Below are positions 1-8,100 of a DNA stretch of 40,760 bases, in pieces; within the stretch, counting starts at the first letter, position 1; every line of letters starts with the position of its first letter. The DNA comes from Nocardia lijiangensis NBRC 108240 (lineage in GTDB: Bacteria > Actinomycetota > Actinomycetes > Mycobacteriales > Mycobacteriaceae). Location of the stretch: the NCBI RefSeq assembly GCF_001613045.1, contig NZ_BDBP01000094.1, positions 1 to 40,760 on the forward strand, in the 5' to 3' direction. Made by a program: the position numbers and the translations under genes. A model generated the notes under the pieces. The model was not told the DNA's origin and searched no databases. It was given only the letters and a program-made list of their open reading frames with translations.

Positions 1-202
1 CGGCCGGGAGGAACGCGGCGCCCGCCGCCGTCAGCCGCACCCGGCGGCTGGTGCGCTCGAACATTTTTGCGCCGAGTTCCCTTTCCAGGCGCGCGATTTG
101 GTGACTGAGGGCGGACTGCACGACCAGGCACCGTTCGGCGGCGCGGGTGAAGCTGTTCGTCTCGGCGACGGCGACGACGTAGCGCAGCTGCTGAAGCTCC
201 AT
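1..202 (-). CDS. LysR-family transcriptional regulator, N-terminal part (cut by window edge)
   Basis: The reading frame begins MELQQLRYVVAVAETNSF and continues through a winged helix-turn-helix with the LysR hallmark spacing: FTRAAERC, then SALSHQIARLERELG, then an arginine-rich turn ending in LTAAG. About 67 residues are visible and the effector-binding domain lies outside the window. The ATG at 202 is the natural LysR start. The gene is divergent from the EamA exporter, with 79 bases between the two starts. LysR regulators usually control the divergent neighbour and themselves, so this one probably governs the exporter. The effector cannot be deduced. Confidence 0.9.
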   Translation of the reverse strand, partial: MELQQLRYVVAVAETNSFTRAAERCLVVQSALSHQIARLERELGAKMFERTSRRVRLTAAGAAFLPA

Positions 203-203
203 G

Positions 204-263
204 GATCGATCTTGAATCACGATTGATGCGGTGACAAACATGTATTGGATTCATAGATCGATC
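204..263. promoter_or_regulatory. Candidate LysR operator: long inverted repeat between divergent genes
   Basis: GATCGATCTTGAATC at 204-218 is mirrored by GATTCATAGATCGATC at 248-263. The arms are reverse complements except for one inserted base. They sit about 30 bases apart inside the short gap between the regulator and the exporter. Two half-sites spanning a divergent promoter is the usual LysR arrangement. Binding itself is inferred. Confidence 0.5.
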
Positions 264-281
264 TCGGCTGAGATCGGGAGT

Positions 282-1238
282 ATGAAAAGTCCAGCAGCGC
301 AGCGGGTTTCCTTGCCCGCGGGTACGGGTGCACGCCACGGCACGCTGTCGCTCACCGTCCTGACGGCGCTCGCCCCCGCCGCGTGGGGGACGACCTACGT
401 CGTCATCACCGAGCTTCTCCCGCACGGACATCCGCTGTTCGCGGGACTCGTGCGTGCGCTGCCCGCGGGCCTGATCGCGCTGGCGATCACCCGGACGCTG
501 CCGCGCGGCGCGTGGTGGGGCAAGGCCGCGGTGCTCGGCGTGCTGAACATCGGCCTGCTCACCGCGCTGTTGTTCGTCGCGGCCGAACGCCTGCCTGGCG
601 GCGTCGCCGCGACCCTCGCGGCGGCCCAGCCGCTCGTCGTCGCCCTGCTGGCCGTGGTCGTCCTGCACGAGCGTCCGTCCGCGTGGCGCCTCGCCTGGGG
701 AGCGTCCGGCGTGGCAGGCGTCGGCTTGGTGGTGCTCGGGCCCGCGGCCGCACTCGACGCCACCGGGATCGCGGCGGGCCTCGGCAGCGCGGCTTCGCTG
801 GCGCTCGGGCTGACGCTCACCAAGCGGTGGGGACGCCCCGCCGACGTCGGCCCCACCGCGTTCGCGGGCTGGCAACTCGCCGCGGGCGGTCTGTTCCTGA
901 TGCCCGTCACGTTTCTCGTCGAGGGGCCGCCGCCCGCGATCGACCCGGCCGCAGCGCTCGGCTACCTCTGGCTGAGCCTGGTCGGCGGCCTGATCGCCTA
1001 TGTCCTGTGGTTCCGCGGCATCGCCACCTTGCCCGTCACCTCGGTCGCGGTGCTGGTTCTGCTTTCGCCGCTGGTCGCCGCGGTGCTCGGCGCCGTCCTG
1101 CTCGGCCAGACGCTCGGCCCGATCCAGCTCGCCGGGTTCGGGCTCGCACTCGCCGCGATCGTCGCGGGACAGCTGCCCGCGCCGACTCGCTCACCCCACG
1201 CTGTTGCATCACGCATCCTCGAAGGAACACCTCGATGA
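282..1238 (+). CDS. EamA/DMT-family membrane transporter
   Basis: A 318-residue, very hydrophobic protein built as two similar halves, which is the ten-helix EamA (drug/metabolite transporter) plan. The first half contains PAAWGTTYVVITELLPHG and LPGGVAATLAAAQPLVVALLA; the second contains SLVGGLIAYVLWFRGI and VAVLVLLSPLVAAVLGAVLLGQ, both typical of RhaT/YdcZ-type exporters. I chose the ATG at 282 over the in-frame one at 231 because GGGAG lies just upstream and the family begins near here. The stop overlaps the ATG of a tiny downstream frame (ATGA). Substrate unknown; efflux of a metabolite or drug is the family norm. Probably controlled by the divergent LysR regulator. Confidence 0.88.
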   Translation: MKSPAAQRVSLPAGTGARHGTLSLTVLTALAPAAWGTTYVVITELLPHGHPLFAGLVRALPAGLIALAITRTLPRGAWWGKAAVLGVLNIGLLTALLFVAAERLPGGVAATLAAAQPLVVALLAVVVLHERPSAWRLAWGASGVAGVGLVVLGPAAALDATGIAAGLGSAASLALGLTLTKRWGRPADVGPTAFAGWQLAAGGLFLMPVTFLVEGPPPAIDPAAALGYLWLSLVGGLIAYVLWFRGIATLPVTSVAVLVLLSPLVAAVLGAVLLGQTLGPIQLAGFGLALAAIVAGQLPAPTRSPHAVASRILEGTPR

Positions 1239-1303
1239 AGTTCGCCATCCTCGACGAGGTCGAGAACCCGTCCGGCAGTAAACATTTCACCGTCGGCAAC
1301 TAG
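1235..1303 (+). pseudogene. 22-codon coupled frame, possibly a gene remnant
   Basis: The frame MKFAILDEVENP... starts in an ATGA overlap with the exporter stop and has GAAGGA upstream, so translation initiation looks real. It stops at TAG after 22 codons. The same frame stays open for another 16 codons past that stop (TEELGRTNAPIDRRKR). This resembles the start of a longer protein that has been lost or interrupted. It could instead be a genuine short peptide or chance. I do not recognise the family. Confidence 0.3.
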
Positions 1304-1350
1304 ACCGAAGAGCTGGGGCGCACCAACGCGCCGATCGACAGAAGGAAGAG

Positions 1351-2289
1351 ATGAAGCGAATTCTCGGTATCTTGGCCGCGTCGGCCTGCCTCGTCGGGAC
1401 AGCGCTGGTGCCCGCGGGCCGGGCGGCGGCCGACAGTCCGGTGTTTCCCGGCACGATCACCCTGCCCGCCGGGTTCCGTCCGGAGGGTATTGCGATCGGC
1501 GTGTTGCCGGTGGCCTACTTCGGTTCGATGGCAGACGGTTCCCTCTACCGTGCCGACTTGGTGACCGGGCAGGGCGACATCCTGAGCCGCGGGCCGGGGA
1601 CGCCAGCGCTCGGCCTCCAGATCGATCACCGGGGCCGGTTGTTCGTCGCGGGCGGCACCGGGGGAGACGTCCGCGTTGTGGACGCCTGGACGGGTGCGGT
1701 ACTGGCGAACTACCAATTCGCCACGCCGCCGGACACTTTCGTCAACGACGTGGTCCTCACCCCCACCGGCGCGTGGTTCACCGACTCGCGCACACCCGTG
1801 CTGTATCACCTGCCCCTCGGCCCCGACGGTGCGCTGCCCGCCCCGGAAGCGGTACAGCGGCTGCCGCTGACCGGCGACATCGCTTATGTACCTGCGGCAT
1901 TCAACGCCAACGGCATCGTGCGCACGCCCGACGGAACGGGACTGATCATCGTGCAGTCGGTGACCGGCCTGCTGTTCCGCGTCGATCTGGCGACGGGCGC
2001 GACGCGGCAGCTCGATCTCGGTGGCGAGGCGCTTCCCGACGGCGACGGACTGCTGGTGGAGGGCAGCACACTGTATGTCGTGCAGAACCGGCGCAACGCG
2101 ATCGCCGTGATCACGCTCGACCCCGCGGGCACGACAGGCACGGTCGTGCGGCGGATCACCGACCCGCGCTTCGACGTACCGGCCACGGTCGCGGCGTTCG
2201 GCGGACGCCTCTATCTGCCGAACGCCCGCTTCGACACCCCGCCCGAGCCGACCACCTCGTACGACGCCGTCGCGGTCGACCGCCCCTGA
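1351..2289 (+). CDS. Secreted beta-propeller protein, SMP-30/gluconolactonase-like
   Basis: A 312-residue protein with a clear Sec signal peptide: MKR, a hydrophobic stretch ILGILAASACLVGTALVPAG, then cleavage near AAA-DSP. The mature part is a run of beta-propeller blades, seen as repeats such as PEGIAIG, GLQIDHRGRLFVAGG, VVDAWTGAVLA, NGIVRTPDGTGLIIVQS and VDLATGAT. This is the SMP-30/strictosidine synthase-like fold. Relatives are often given unreliable enzyme names, so no reaction is assigned. GAAGGAAGAG directly precedes the ATG. It follows the exporter in the same direction after about 110 bases and may share its transcript. Confidence 0.75.
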   Translation: MKRILGILAASACLVGTALVPAGRAAADSPVFPGTITLPAGFRPEGIAIGVLPVAYFGSMADGSLYRADLVTGQGDILSRGPGTPALGLQIDHRGRLFVAGGTGGDVRVVDAWTGAVLANYQFATPPDTFVNDVVLTPTGAWFTDSRTPVLYHLPLGPDGALPAPEAVQRLPLTGDIAYVPAAFNANGIVRTPDGTGLIIVQSVTGLLFRVDLATGATRQLDLGGEALPDGDGLLVEGSTLYVVQNRRNAIAVITLDPAGTTGTVVRRITDPRFDVPATVAAFGGRLYLPNARFDTPPEPTTSYDAVAVDRP

Positions 2290-2357
2290 GGGGGCTGGGG
2301 GATTGCCGGTTCCGTGTGTCGGGTCGAGTTGTCGGAGGGCGGTGGTAGAGAAGTCCC

Positions 2358-2810
2358 ATGGCTTTGAACTGGAAACTGGTCATCGACAGCAAGGACGCCG
2401 CCGCGCTCGCCGACTTCTGGGCCGCGGCCCTGGAATACGAGGTGGAAGACCCCAGCGCGCTCATCGAGCAACTACTGAACGCCGGTCACCTCGGCGCGGA
2501 CGCGGTCGTCGAGCATCGGGGCCGCAAGATCTTCCGGGGCTACGCCGCCATTCGCCACCCCGACGATCCCTTCGACACAACCAGCGGTATCGGCCAGGGC
2601 AGGCGACTGCTCTTCCAGGACGTACCCGACGAGAAGTCCGGCAAGAACCGCCTGCACATCGACGTGCACAGCGCACCGGGCGACCTGGACGGGCTCGTGG
2701 CCCGGCTGGAGGGGCTCGGCGCGACCCGCGTCCGCGAGATCGACAAGGGACCGGCCGGGCACTGGTGGATCATGCGCGACCCGGAGGGCAACGAGTTCTG
2801 CGCCGCATAG
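2358..2810 (+). CDS. VOC-family (glyoxalase-like) protein
   Basis: 150 residues with the Glyoxalase_6 type of VOC fold. The start (WKLVIDSKDAAALADFWAAAL) is the first beta-alpha unit, RLLFQDVPDEKSGKNRLHIDV is the middle strand pair, and HWWIMRDPEGNEFC is the closing motif of this family. AGAGAAG precedes the ATG. Members act in resistance, dioxygenation or isomerisation, or simply bind ligands; nothing here selects among these. It ends 42 bases before the EthD gene, which converges on it. Confidence 0.85.
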   Translation: MALNWKLVIDSKDAAALADFWAAALEYEVEDPSALIEQLLNAGHLGADAVVEHRGRKIFRGYAAIRHPDDPFDTTSGIGQGRRLLFQDVPDEKSGKNRLHIDVHSAPGDLDGLVARLEGLGATRVREIDKGPAGHWWIMRDPEGNEFCAA

Positions 2811-2852
2811 TTCGCCGAGGCGATCGGTGACGGCGTCCGGATGCGGTGCGGC

Positions 2853-3521
2853 TCAGTGCAATACGTACCGGCTGGTGGGGACCACGTCGATGTCGCGGTC
2901 GGCGCCGAACGTGGCAACGCTGGCCATCATGCGCTGGATGCGCCGGGTCAGCTCGGCGGGGTCGCCGCCGCTGCCGTAGAAGGCATGCGGGTCGCGCAGC
3001 GCCTCCAGCGGGAACAGTTCCTCGACCACCGCGGCCACGTCCGGAGCGGTGTCGGTGACGGCTTCGAGGACGCGGTTCTGCACGTAGCCGAAGGTGGCCT
3101 GGGTGGCGATGGCGACTTCGGTGTGGCGGTTGCGCCACCGGTCGAGCCATTCGTCGTACGGCAGTTCCGGCGGCCTGCGCAGGAACGCGATATTGGCGAG
3201 GCCGGGAGTGCGCGCGCCGATAGCCACCCGCGGCGGCGGCAGCGGTGTCCTGACCTCGACCCGCCAGCCCTCGCAGCGCTCGCTGACGCGTCCGAGCGCG
3301 GCGAGCACGGCGGCGCGGTCGCAGCCTGCCGAGGACGCGAGGGCGAGCACGGCGTCGACCGGCGGGTCGAAGGTCGTCAACCGAAGCATCGCCTCGGCCA
3401 CGTCGGCGTCGGAGATGTTCAGCCGCACGGACTCGGCGCCCGCGGCGACCAGTTCCCGCGTCAGCCGAGCGTCGCGCAGGTCGCCGGCACCCCAGAGCGC
3501 GAAGATCAGGTCTTCCTGCAC
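2853..3521 (-). CDS. EthD-domain protein
   Basis: 222 residues, GTG start with AAGGTGG upstream. The C-terminal half carries the EthD pattern: LRRPPELPYDEWLDRWRNRH, then a QATFGYVQNRV strand and a long helix ending RRIQRMMASVATFGADRD. The N-terminal half (LIFALWGAGDLRDARL...) looks like a second, degenerate copy of the same ferredoxin-like fold. EthD proteins accompany P450s and oxygenases in degradation and biosynthesis, usually with unknown chemistry. It lies 58 bases downstream of the P450 gene in the same direction, so the two are probably co-transcribed. Confidence 0.75.
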   Translation of the reverse strand: MQEDLIFALWGAGDLRDARLTRELVAAGAESVRLNISDADVAEAMLRLTTFDPPVDAVLALASSAGCDRAAVLAALGRVSERCEGWRVEVRTPLPPPRVAIGARTPGLANIAFLRRPPELPYDEWLDRWRNRHTEVAIATQATFGYVQNRVLEAVTDTAPDVAAVVEELFPLEALRDPHAFYGSGGDPAELTRRIQRMMASVATFGADRDIDVVPTSRYVLH

Positions 3522-3579
3522 TGCACCACCACCTTGTAGAACAGGTTCTAGTACGGCGAGTGTAGGCGGTGGAGGACGC

Positions 3580-4908
3580 TCAGCGCGGCAGCAGGGTGAT
3601 TCGGGCGTTCTGGGCCGGGCTGAGGCCGGTGTGGTAGCGGCGCGGGGGTTCGATGGGGCCGGGCGCCGCTTGGATGCGGCGCTGCTCGAGCACGGTCCGG
3701 AAGAGGATGCGGGCTTCCGCGAGGGCGAACTGCGCGCCGAGGCAGCGATGCGGACCGGCGCCGAAGGTCAGCCAGGTGTGGCCGTTCGGCCGCTCCTCGA
3801 GGAAGCGTTCCGGGCGGAAGACCATCGGATCCGGGTAGTGCCTGGGTGATTCGTGAATGAGCAGGATCGGGACGATGACGATGGCGCCCTTGGGAATGTG
3901 CACGCCGTTGATCACGGTGTCGCGGAGTGCGCGCCGCCCGGTGAACGGGGACACCGGCCGCAGCCGCATCGTTTCGGCGACCACGGCGTCGAGGTACGCG
4001 TCGAGCCGCGCGCTGTCGCCCGCGTCGGCCGCCGCATCCAGTTCGGCCATGGCCTGCGGGTGGCCTGCCAGCATGGCGGCGATCCAGCCCAGCGTGATGG
4101 CGGTGGTTTCGTAGGCGCCCAGCAGGATGCCGCGCATATTGCGGGCCAGCGCGGCGTCGTCGTGCTGATCCAGTTCGGTGCCGACGTACCGTGACAGCAC
4201 GTCTTTCCGCTCGTTCTGCTCCCCGGGCGCGGCGCGGCGCGCGGCGATCTCCTCGATGATGACGGCGTCGACCTCGGACTGGCGGCGACGCAGCGGCGGG
4301 TAGGGCACCGTATAGCCGCCGATCAGCGGGGTGAGCAAGGTGACGGCGAGAAAGCCGCGGCTTTCGATCTCCCCGAACCATCGGCTCACCGCCTGCTTCA
4401 GCCGGTCCCTGCGGGCCGGGGCCACATCGCCGAAGACGACGCCGAGCAGCACGCCGATGGCCAGGTCGTAGCCCGCTTTCAGGAACTCGAACGGTGTGCC
4501 GATCGGCCAGGAGGGCAGTTCGCGCCGAACCACTTCCACCATGAGATCTTCGTAGGATCGAAGCGCCTTGCTCTGGAACGGCGGAGCGAACAGCCTGCGT
4601 TCACGGCGGTGCTCGTCGCCGTCGAGGAAGATCAACGTCTGCTTGCCGAACATCTGGTCGTGGCTGGAGAACCGGCTCAGCACCTGCCCGACCGAGAAGT
4701 CGTCGTGATTGGCGAAAAGGTCTCGCACATCGTCCATGTCGTGGGTGACCAGCATGGCCGGGAATCCGGGCGGCGTGACGACGAACCGTTCCCCGAGCTC
4801 CAGCAAGGGGGAATCATGCGTGCCGGGTCGCATCAATCCACCGATCTGCCCGAGGTGGCGGGTGCGTAGCCGGGGGAGTGCGCGCAGCGATACCGAGGGG
4901 TGTGACAC
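3580..4908 (-). CDS. Cytochrome P450
   Basis: 442 residues, GTG start. All core P450 signatures are visible: the helix-C region GDEHRRERRLFAPPF, the helix-I motif GILLGAYETT (acid-threonine pair kept), ETMRLRP (ExxR), PDPMVFRPERFLE, and the heme loop FGAGPHRCLGAQFA with the ligand Cys389. The layout resembles the CYP110/CYP138-like bacterial group that oxidises fatty acyl chains, which is an inference from general appearance only. The gene reads away from the polyketide synthase across a 254-base shared upstream region and precedes the EthD gene. Hydroxylation or desaturation of the lipid made by the synthase is a reasonable guess. Electron partners are not encoded nearby. Confidence 0.93.
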   Translation of the reverse strand: MSHPSVSLRALPRLRTRHLGQIGGLMRPGTHDSPLLELGERFVVTPPGFPAMLVTHDMDDVRDLFANHDDFSVGQVLSRFSSHDQMFGKQTLIFLDGDEHRRERRLFAPPFQSKALRSYEDLMVEVVRRELPSWPIGTPFEFLKAGYDLAIGVLLGVVFGDVAPARRDRLKQAVSRWFGEIESRGFLAVTLLTPLIGGYTVPYPPLRRRQSEVDAVIIEEIAARRAAPGEQNERKDVLSRYVGTELDQHDDAALARNMRGILLGAYETTAITLGWIAAMLAGHPQAMAELDAAADAGDSARLDAYLDAVVAETMRLRPVSPFTGRRALRDTVINGVHIPKGAIVIVPILLIHESPRHYPDPMVFRPERFLEERPNGHTWLTFGAGPHRCLGAQFALAEARILFRTVLEQRRIQAAPGPIEPPRRYHTGLSPAQNARITLLPR

Positions 4909-4976
4909 CCAGCCATCCTGATTGCTGTCCGGCCGACTTGCAAACGCGAAACAGCCGCGGCGGCAAGGAGAATCGC

Positions 4977-5051
4977 GTGGCCGATGCCCCCATTTTCAGG
5001 GGCTCACAAGGATTGCTTCGATCTCGAGAGACCCGGCAGGAAGCATCGTGA
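4977..5051 (+). CDS. Possible 24-residue leader peptide upstream of the polyketide synthase
   Basis: A GTG at 4977 sits six bases after AAGGAG and opens a 24-codon frame ending at TGA 5049-5051. It lies inside the 254-base leader of the megasynthase gene. A small GCCCC/GGGGC hairpin (4986-5003) falls within the frame. The sequence is not recognised. It could be an unselected short frame in GC-rich DNA. Confidence 0.22.
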   Translation: MADAPIFRGSQGLLRSRETRQEAS

Positions 5052-5162
5052 CGGCTATATTGTTGGCGCTGTCGGTAGCAATGCGCCGCCTGTCGCTCCT
5101 TGTTCGCCAGGGGCGGCGGGACCGGCTCCCATCTCGGGTTTCACCGTTAGAGGAAGTAGTTC

Positions 5163-8100
5163 GTGCTCAACACTTTCGTCGACACACTGTTCGCTCGGGT
5201 CGAGAACCGGCCGGGCGAGCTGGTGTATCGATTCTTGGACAGCGGTGATGTCGACGGTGTCGTCCGCGAAATGACGTACGCCGACCTCGGCGTCCGCGCT
5301 CGGGCGATCGGTGCCGCACTACAGGATTCGACGCCGCGGCGGGCGCTGCTGCTGTACTCGGCGGGCCCCGAGTTCGCCGAGGCGTTCTTCGGATGCCTGG
5401 TGGCCGGCGTGATCGCTGTTCCCGCGCCGCTGCCCGAATGGGAGCACCGGTCGCTGCGCAGGCTGCGGCGGATGGTGGCGCACGCCGAGGTCGACGTGGT
5501 GCTTGCGCCGCGGCGGGTCGTCGCGGACGCGGCCGCGTTGTGCGCGGAGATACCCGAGCTGGCGGGGATGCGGTGGCTGGCCACCGACGAGATCGAGGGC
5601 GACGACGCATCGCGGTGGCGGGAGCCGGATCTCGGTCCGGATTCGGTCGCGTTCATCCAGTACACCTCCGGCTCGACCAGTGCGCCGCGCGGCGTGCTGC
5701 TCACCCACGGGAACCTGCTGCACAACCAGGCGGCGATCGCCGCGGGGCTCGGCCACGACCGCGCGCTGGCCGAGTCGTGGGACGGGGCCCTGTTCGCCAG
5801 CTGGCTGCCGATGTACCACGACATGGGACTCATCGCGCCGCTGCTGCACACCGTCTACCTCGGCGGGAATTCGGTGCTGATGTCGCCGCTGCATTTCCTG
5901 CAGCGGCCCGAGCGGTGGCTGCAGGCGATCTCGGCCTACCGCGCCCACACCAGCGGCGGCCCCAATTTCGCCTACGAACTGTGTGTGCGCCGGATCGCAC
6001 CGGAGCAGATCGATCGGCTCGACCTGAGCTCGTGGCGGGTCGCGTTCAACGGCTCCGAACCGGTGCGTGCCGCGACGGTGCGGCGATTCGCCGAGACCTT
6101 CGGCCGGGCCGGGTTCCGCGCCGAATCGCACCAGCCGGTTTACGGTTTGGCCGAAGCCACCCTGATCGTGACCGCGCCGTCCACCGCCGCGACGCCGACG
6201 ATCCTCGACGCGGCGGGGCGTGCCGCCGCCGGAAACCGCGCTCGCGGTACCGAGTTGGTCGGTGTCGGCAAGCCGTCCGAGGGGATGTCGATCGCGATCG
6301 TCGACCCCGGCAGCGGCGCCGAACACGCCGCCGGGGACGAAGGCGAGATCTGGGTCGCCGGAGACAGCGTGGCCGCCGGATATTTCCGGGACGAACAGGC
6401 CACCGCCGAGGTGTTCGGGGCGCGACTACCCGGTGACGACCGGCGCTTCCTCCGCACCGGGGATCTAGGATTCCTTTCCGGCGGAGAGCTTTTCGTCACC
6501 GGCCGCCGCAAGGACCTGTTGATCGTCGACGGGCGCAATCACTATCCGCAGGACATCGAGGCGACCGTCGAAGCGGCGCACGAGGCCGTCCGGGCGGGTT
6601 GTGTCGCGGCGTTCTCCGTCGACGTCGGGGTGGACGGGGAGCAGCCGGTCGTGGTGGCCGAGGTGCGCGGCGAGGACCCCGGCGAGCGGGCCACGATCGA
6701 GGGTGCCGTGCGAGCTGCGGTGGCGACCGAGCACGGGCTGGCGCTCGCGGCGGTGCTGCTGATCCGGCCGGGAACCATCTTCAAGACCAGCAGCGGAAAG
6801 ATCCAGCGTTCGGCGTGCCGGGCGGCGTATCTGTCCGGCGAGTTGCTCGCGCTGTCGGCGGGTCCGATGCGGTCGCCGGAGGACGAACTCGAGGACTACG
6901 AGGCGGACACCGAGAGCGTGGAGTCCACGGAGGGATCCGCGGCGGAGCCGTCCGCGGAGGCGATCCGGTCCTGGCTGGTGACGGCGATCGCGCGGCAGGC
7001 GGCGCTGGACCCGGAACGCATCGATGCGCATCGGCCGATGGTCGAATTCGGTTTGGGATCCGCCGATCTGGTCGAGATGGTGGTCGACCTGTCGGATTTC
7101 GTCGGGCGCTTCCTCGACACCAATCTGTTGTTCGACCATCCCACGATCGACGGGGTGGCCACGGCACTGGCCCCCGCCGCGTCGAACGAGCCTGCCGCGG
7201 TCGGTTCGGCGGAGGTCGAGGCCGATGCCGTCCCCGGCGAGGACGCCGACGACGACGCGATCGCGATCCTATCGATGTCCTGCCGATTCCCGGGCACCGC
7301 CGATTCGCCCGAGGCGCTGTGGCGGCTGCTGGACGGCAACGGTGACGCGCTCACCGAGGTCCCCGAGGGCCGCTGGGATATCGACGGGCTCTACGACCCC
7401 GACACCTCCGCGACCGGTAAGGCGTACACCTTCCGCGGCGGATACGTCGACGGCATCGACCGTTTCGATGCCGCCTTCTTCGGTATCGGCCCGCGCGAGG
7501 CCGCCGTGATGGATCCGCAGCAGCGCGTGATGTTGCAGCTCAGCTGGGAGGCGATCGAGCGCTCGGGCCGCGATCCGCGCACCCTGCACGGCAGTGCGAC
7601 CGGCGTCTATCTCGGCGTGTACAGCACCGGCTATCTGGCCGACGCCGCACCGGAACAGCTGAACGGCCAAGTCGGAACCGGGCTTTCGCCGAGTGTGGCG
7701 TCCGGCCGGATCGCCTACACGCTGGGGCTGCACGGCCCGGCGGTCACTTTGGACACGGCCTGCTCCTCGTCGATCGTCGCGGTGCATCTGGCGATGCAGG
7801 CACTGCGCGCGGGGGAGTGCGATCTGGCCCTTGCGGGCGGCGCCACGCTGCTGATGTCGCCGACCGCCCATATCGAACTGTGCCGGTTGGGTGTGCTGTC
7901 GCCGACGGGCCGGAGCGCCCCGTTCTCCGCCGACGCCGATGGGACGGTGTGGGCCGAGGGCGCAGGTCTGCTGCTGTTGAAGCGTCTCGGGGACGCCCGC
8001 CGCGACGGGGACCGGGTGCTCGCGGTCATTCGCGGGTCCGCCGTCAACCAGGACGGCCGCAGCCAGGGGCTGAGCGCCCCGAACGGCGCGGCCCAGGAAC

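Noticed and set aside
5056..5061. TATATT as a -10 box for the megasynthase
   Set aside because: No acceptable -35 element or extended -10 lies at the right distance (5033-5038 reads through CCGGCA-like sequence).
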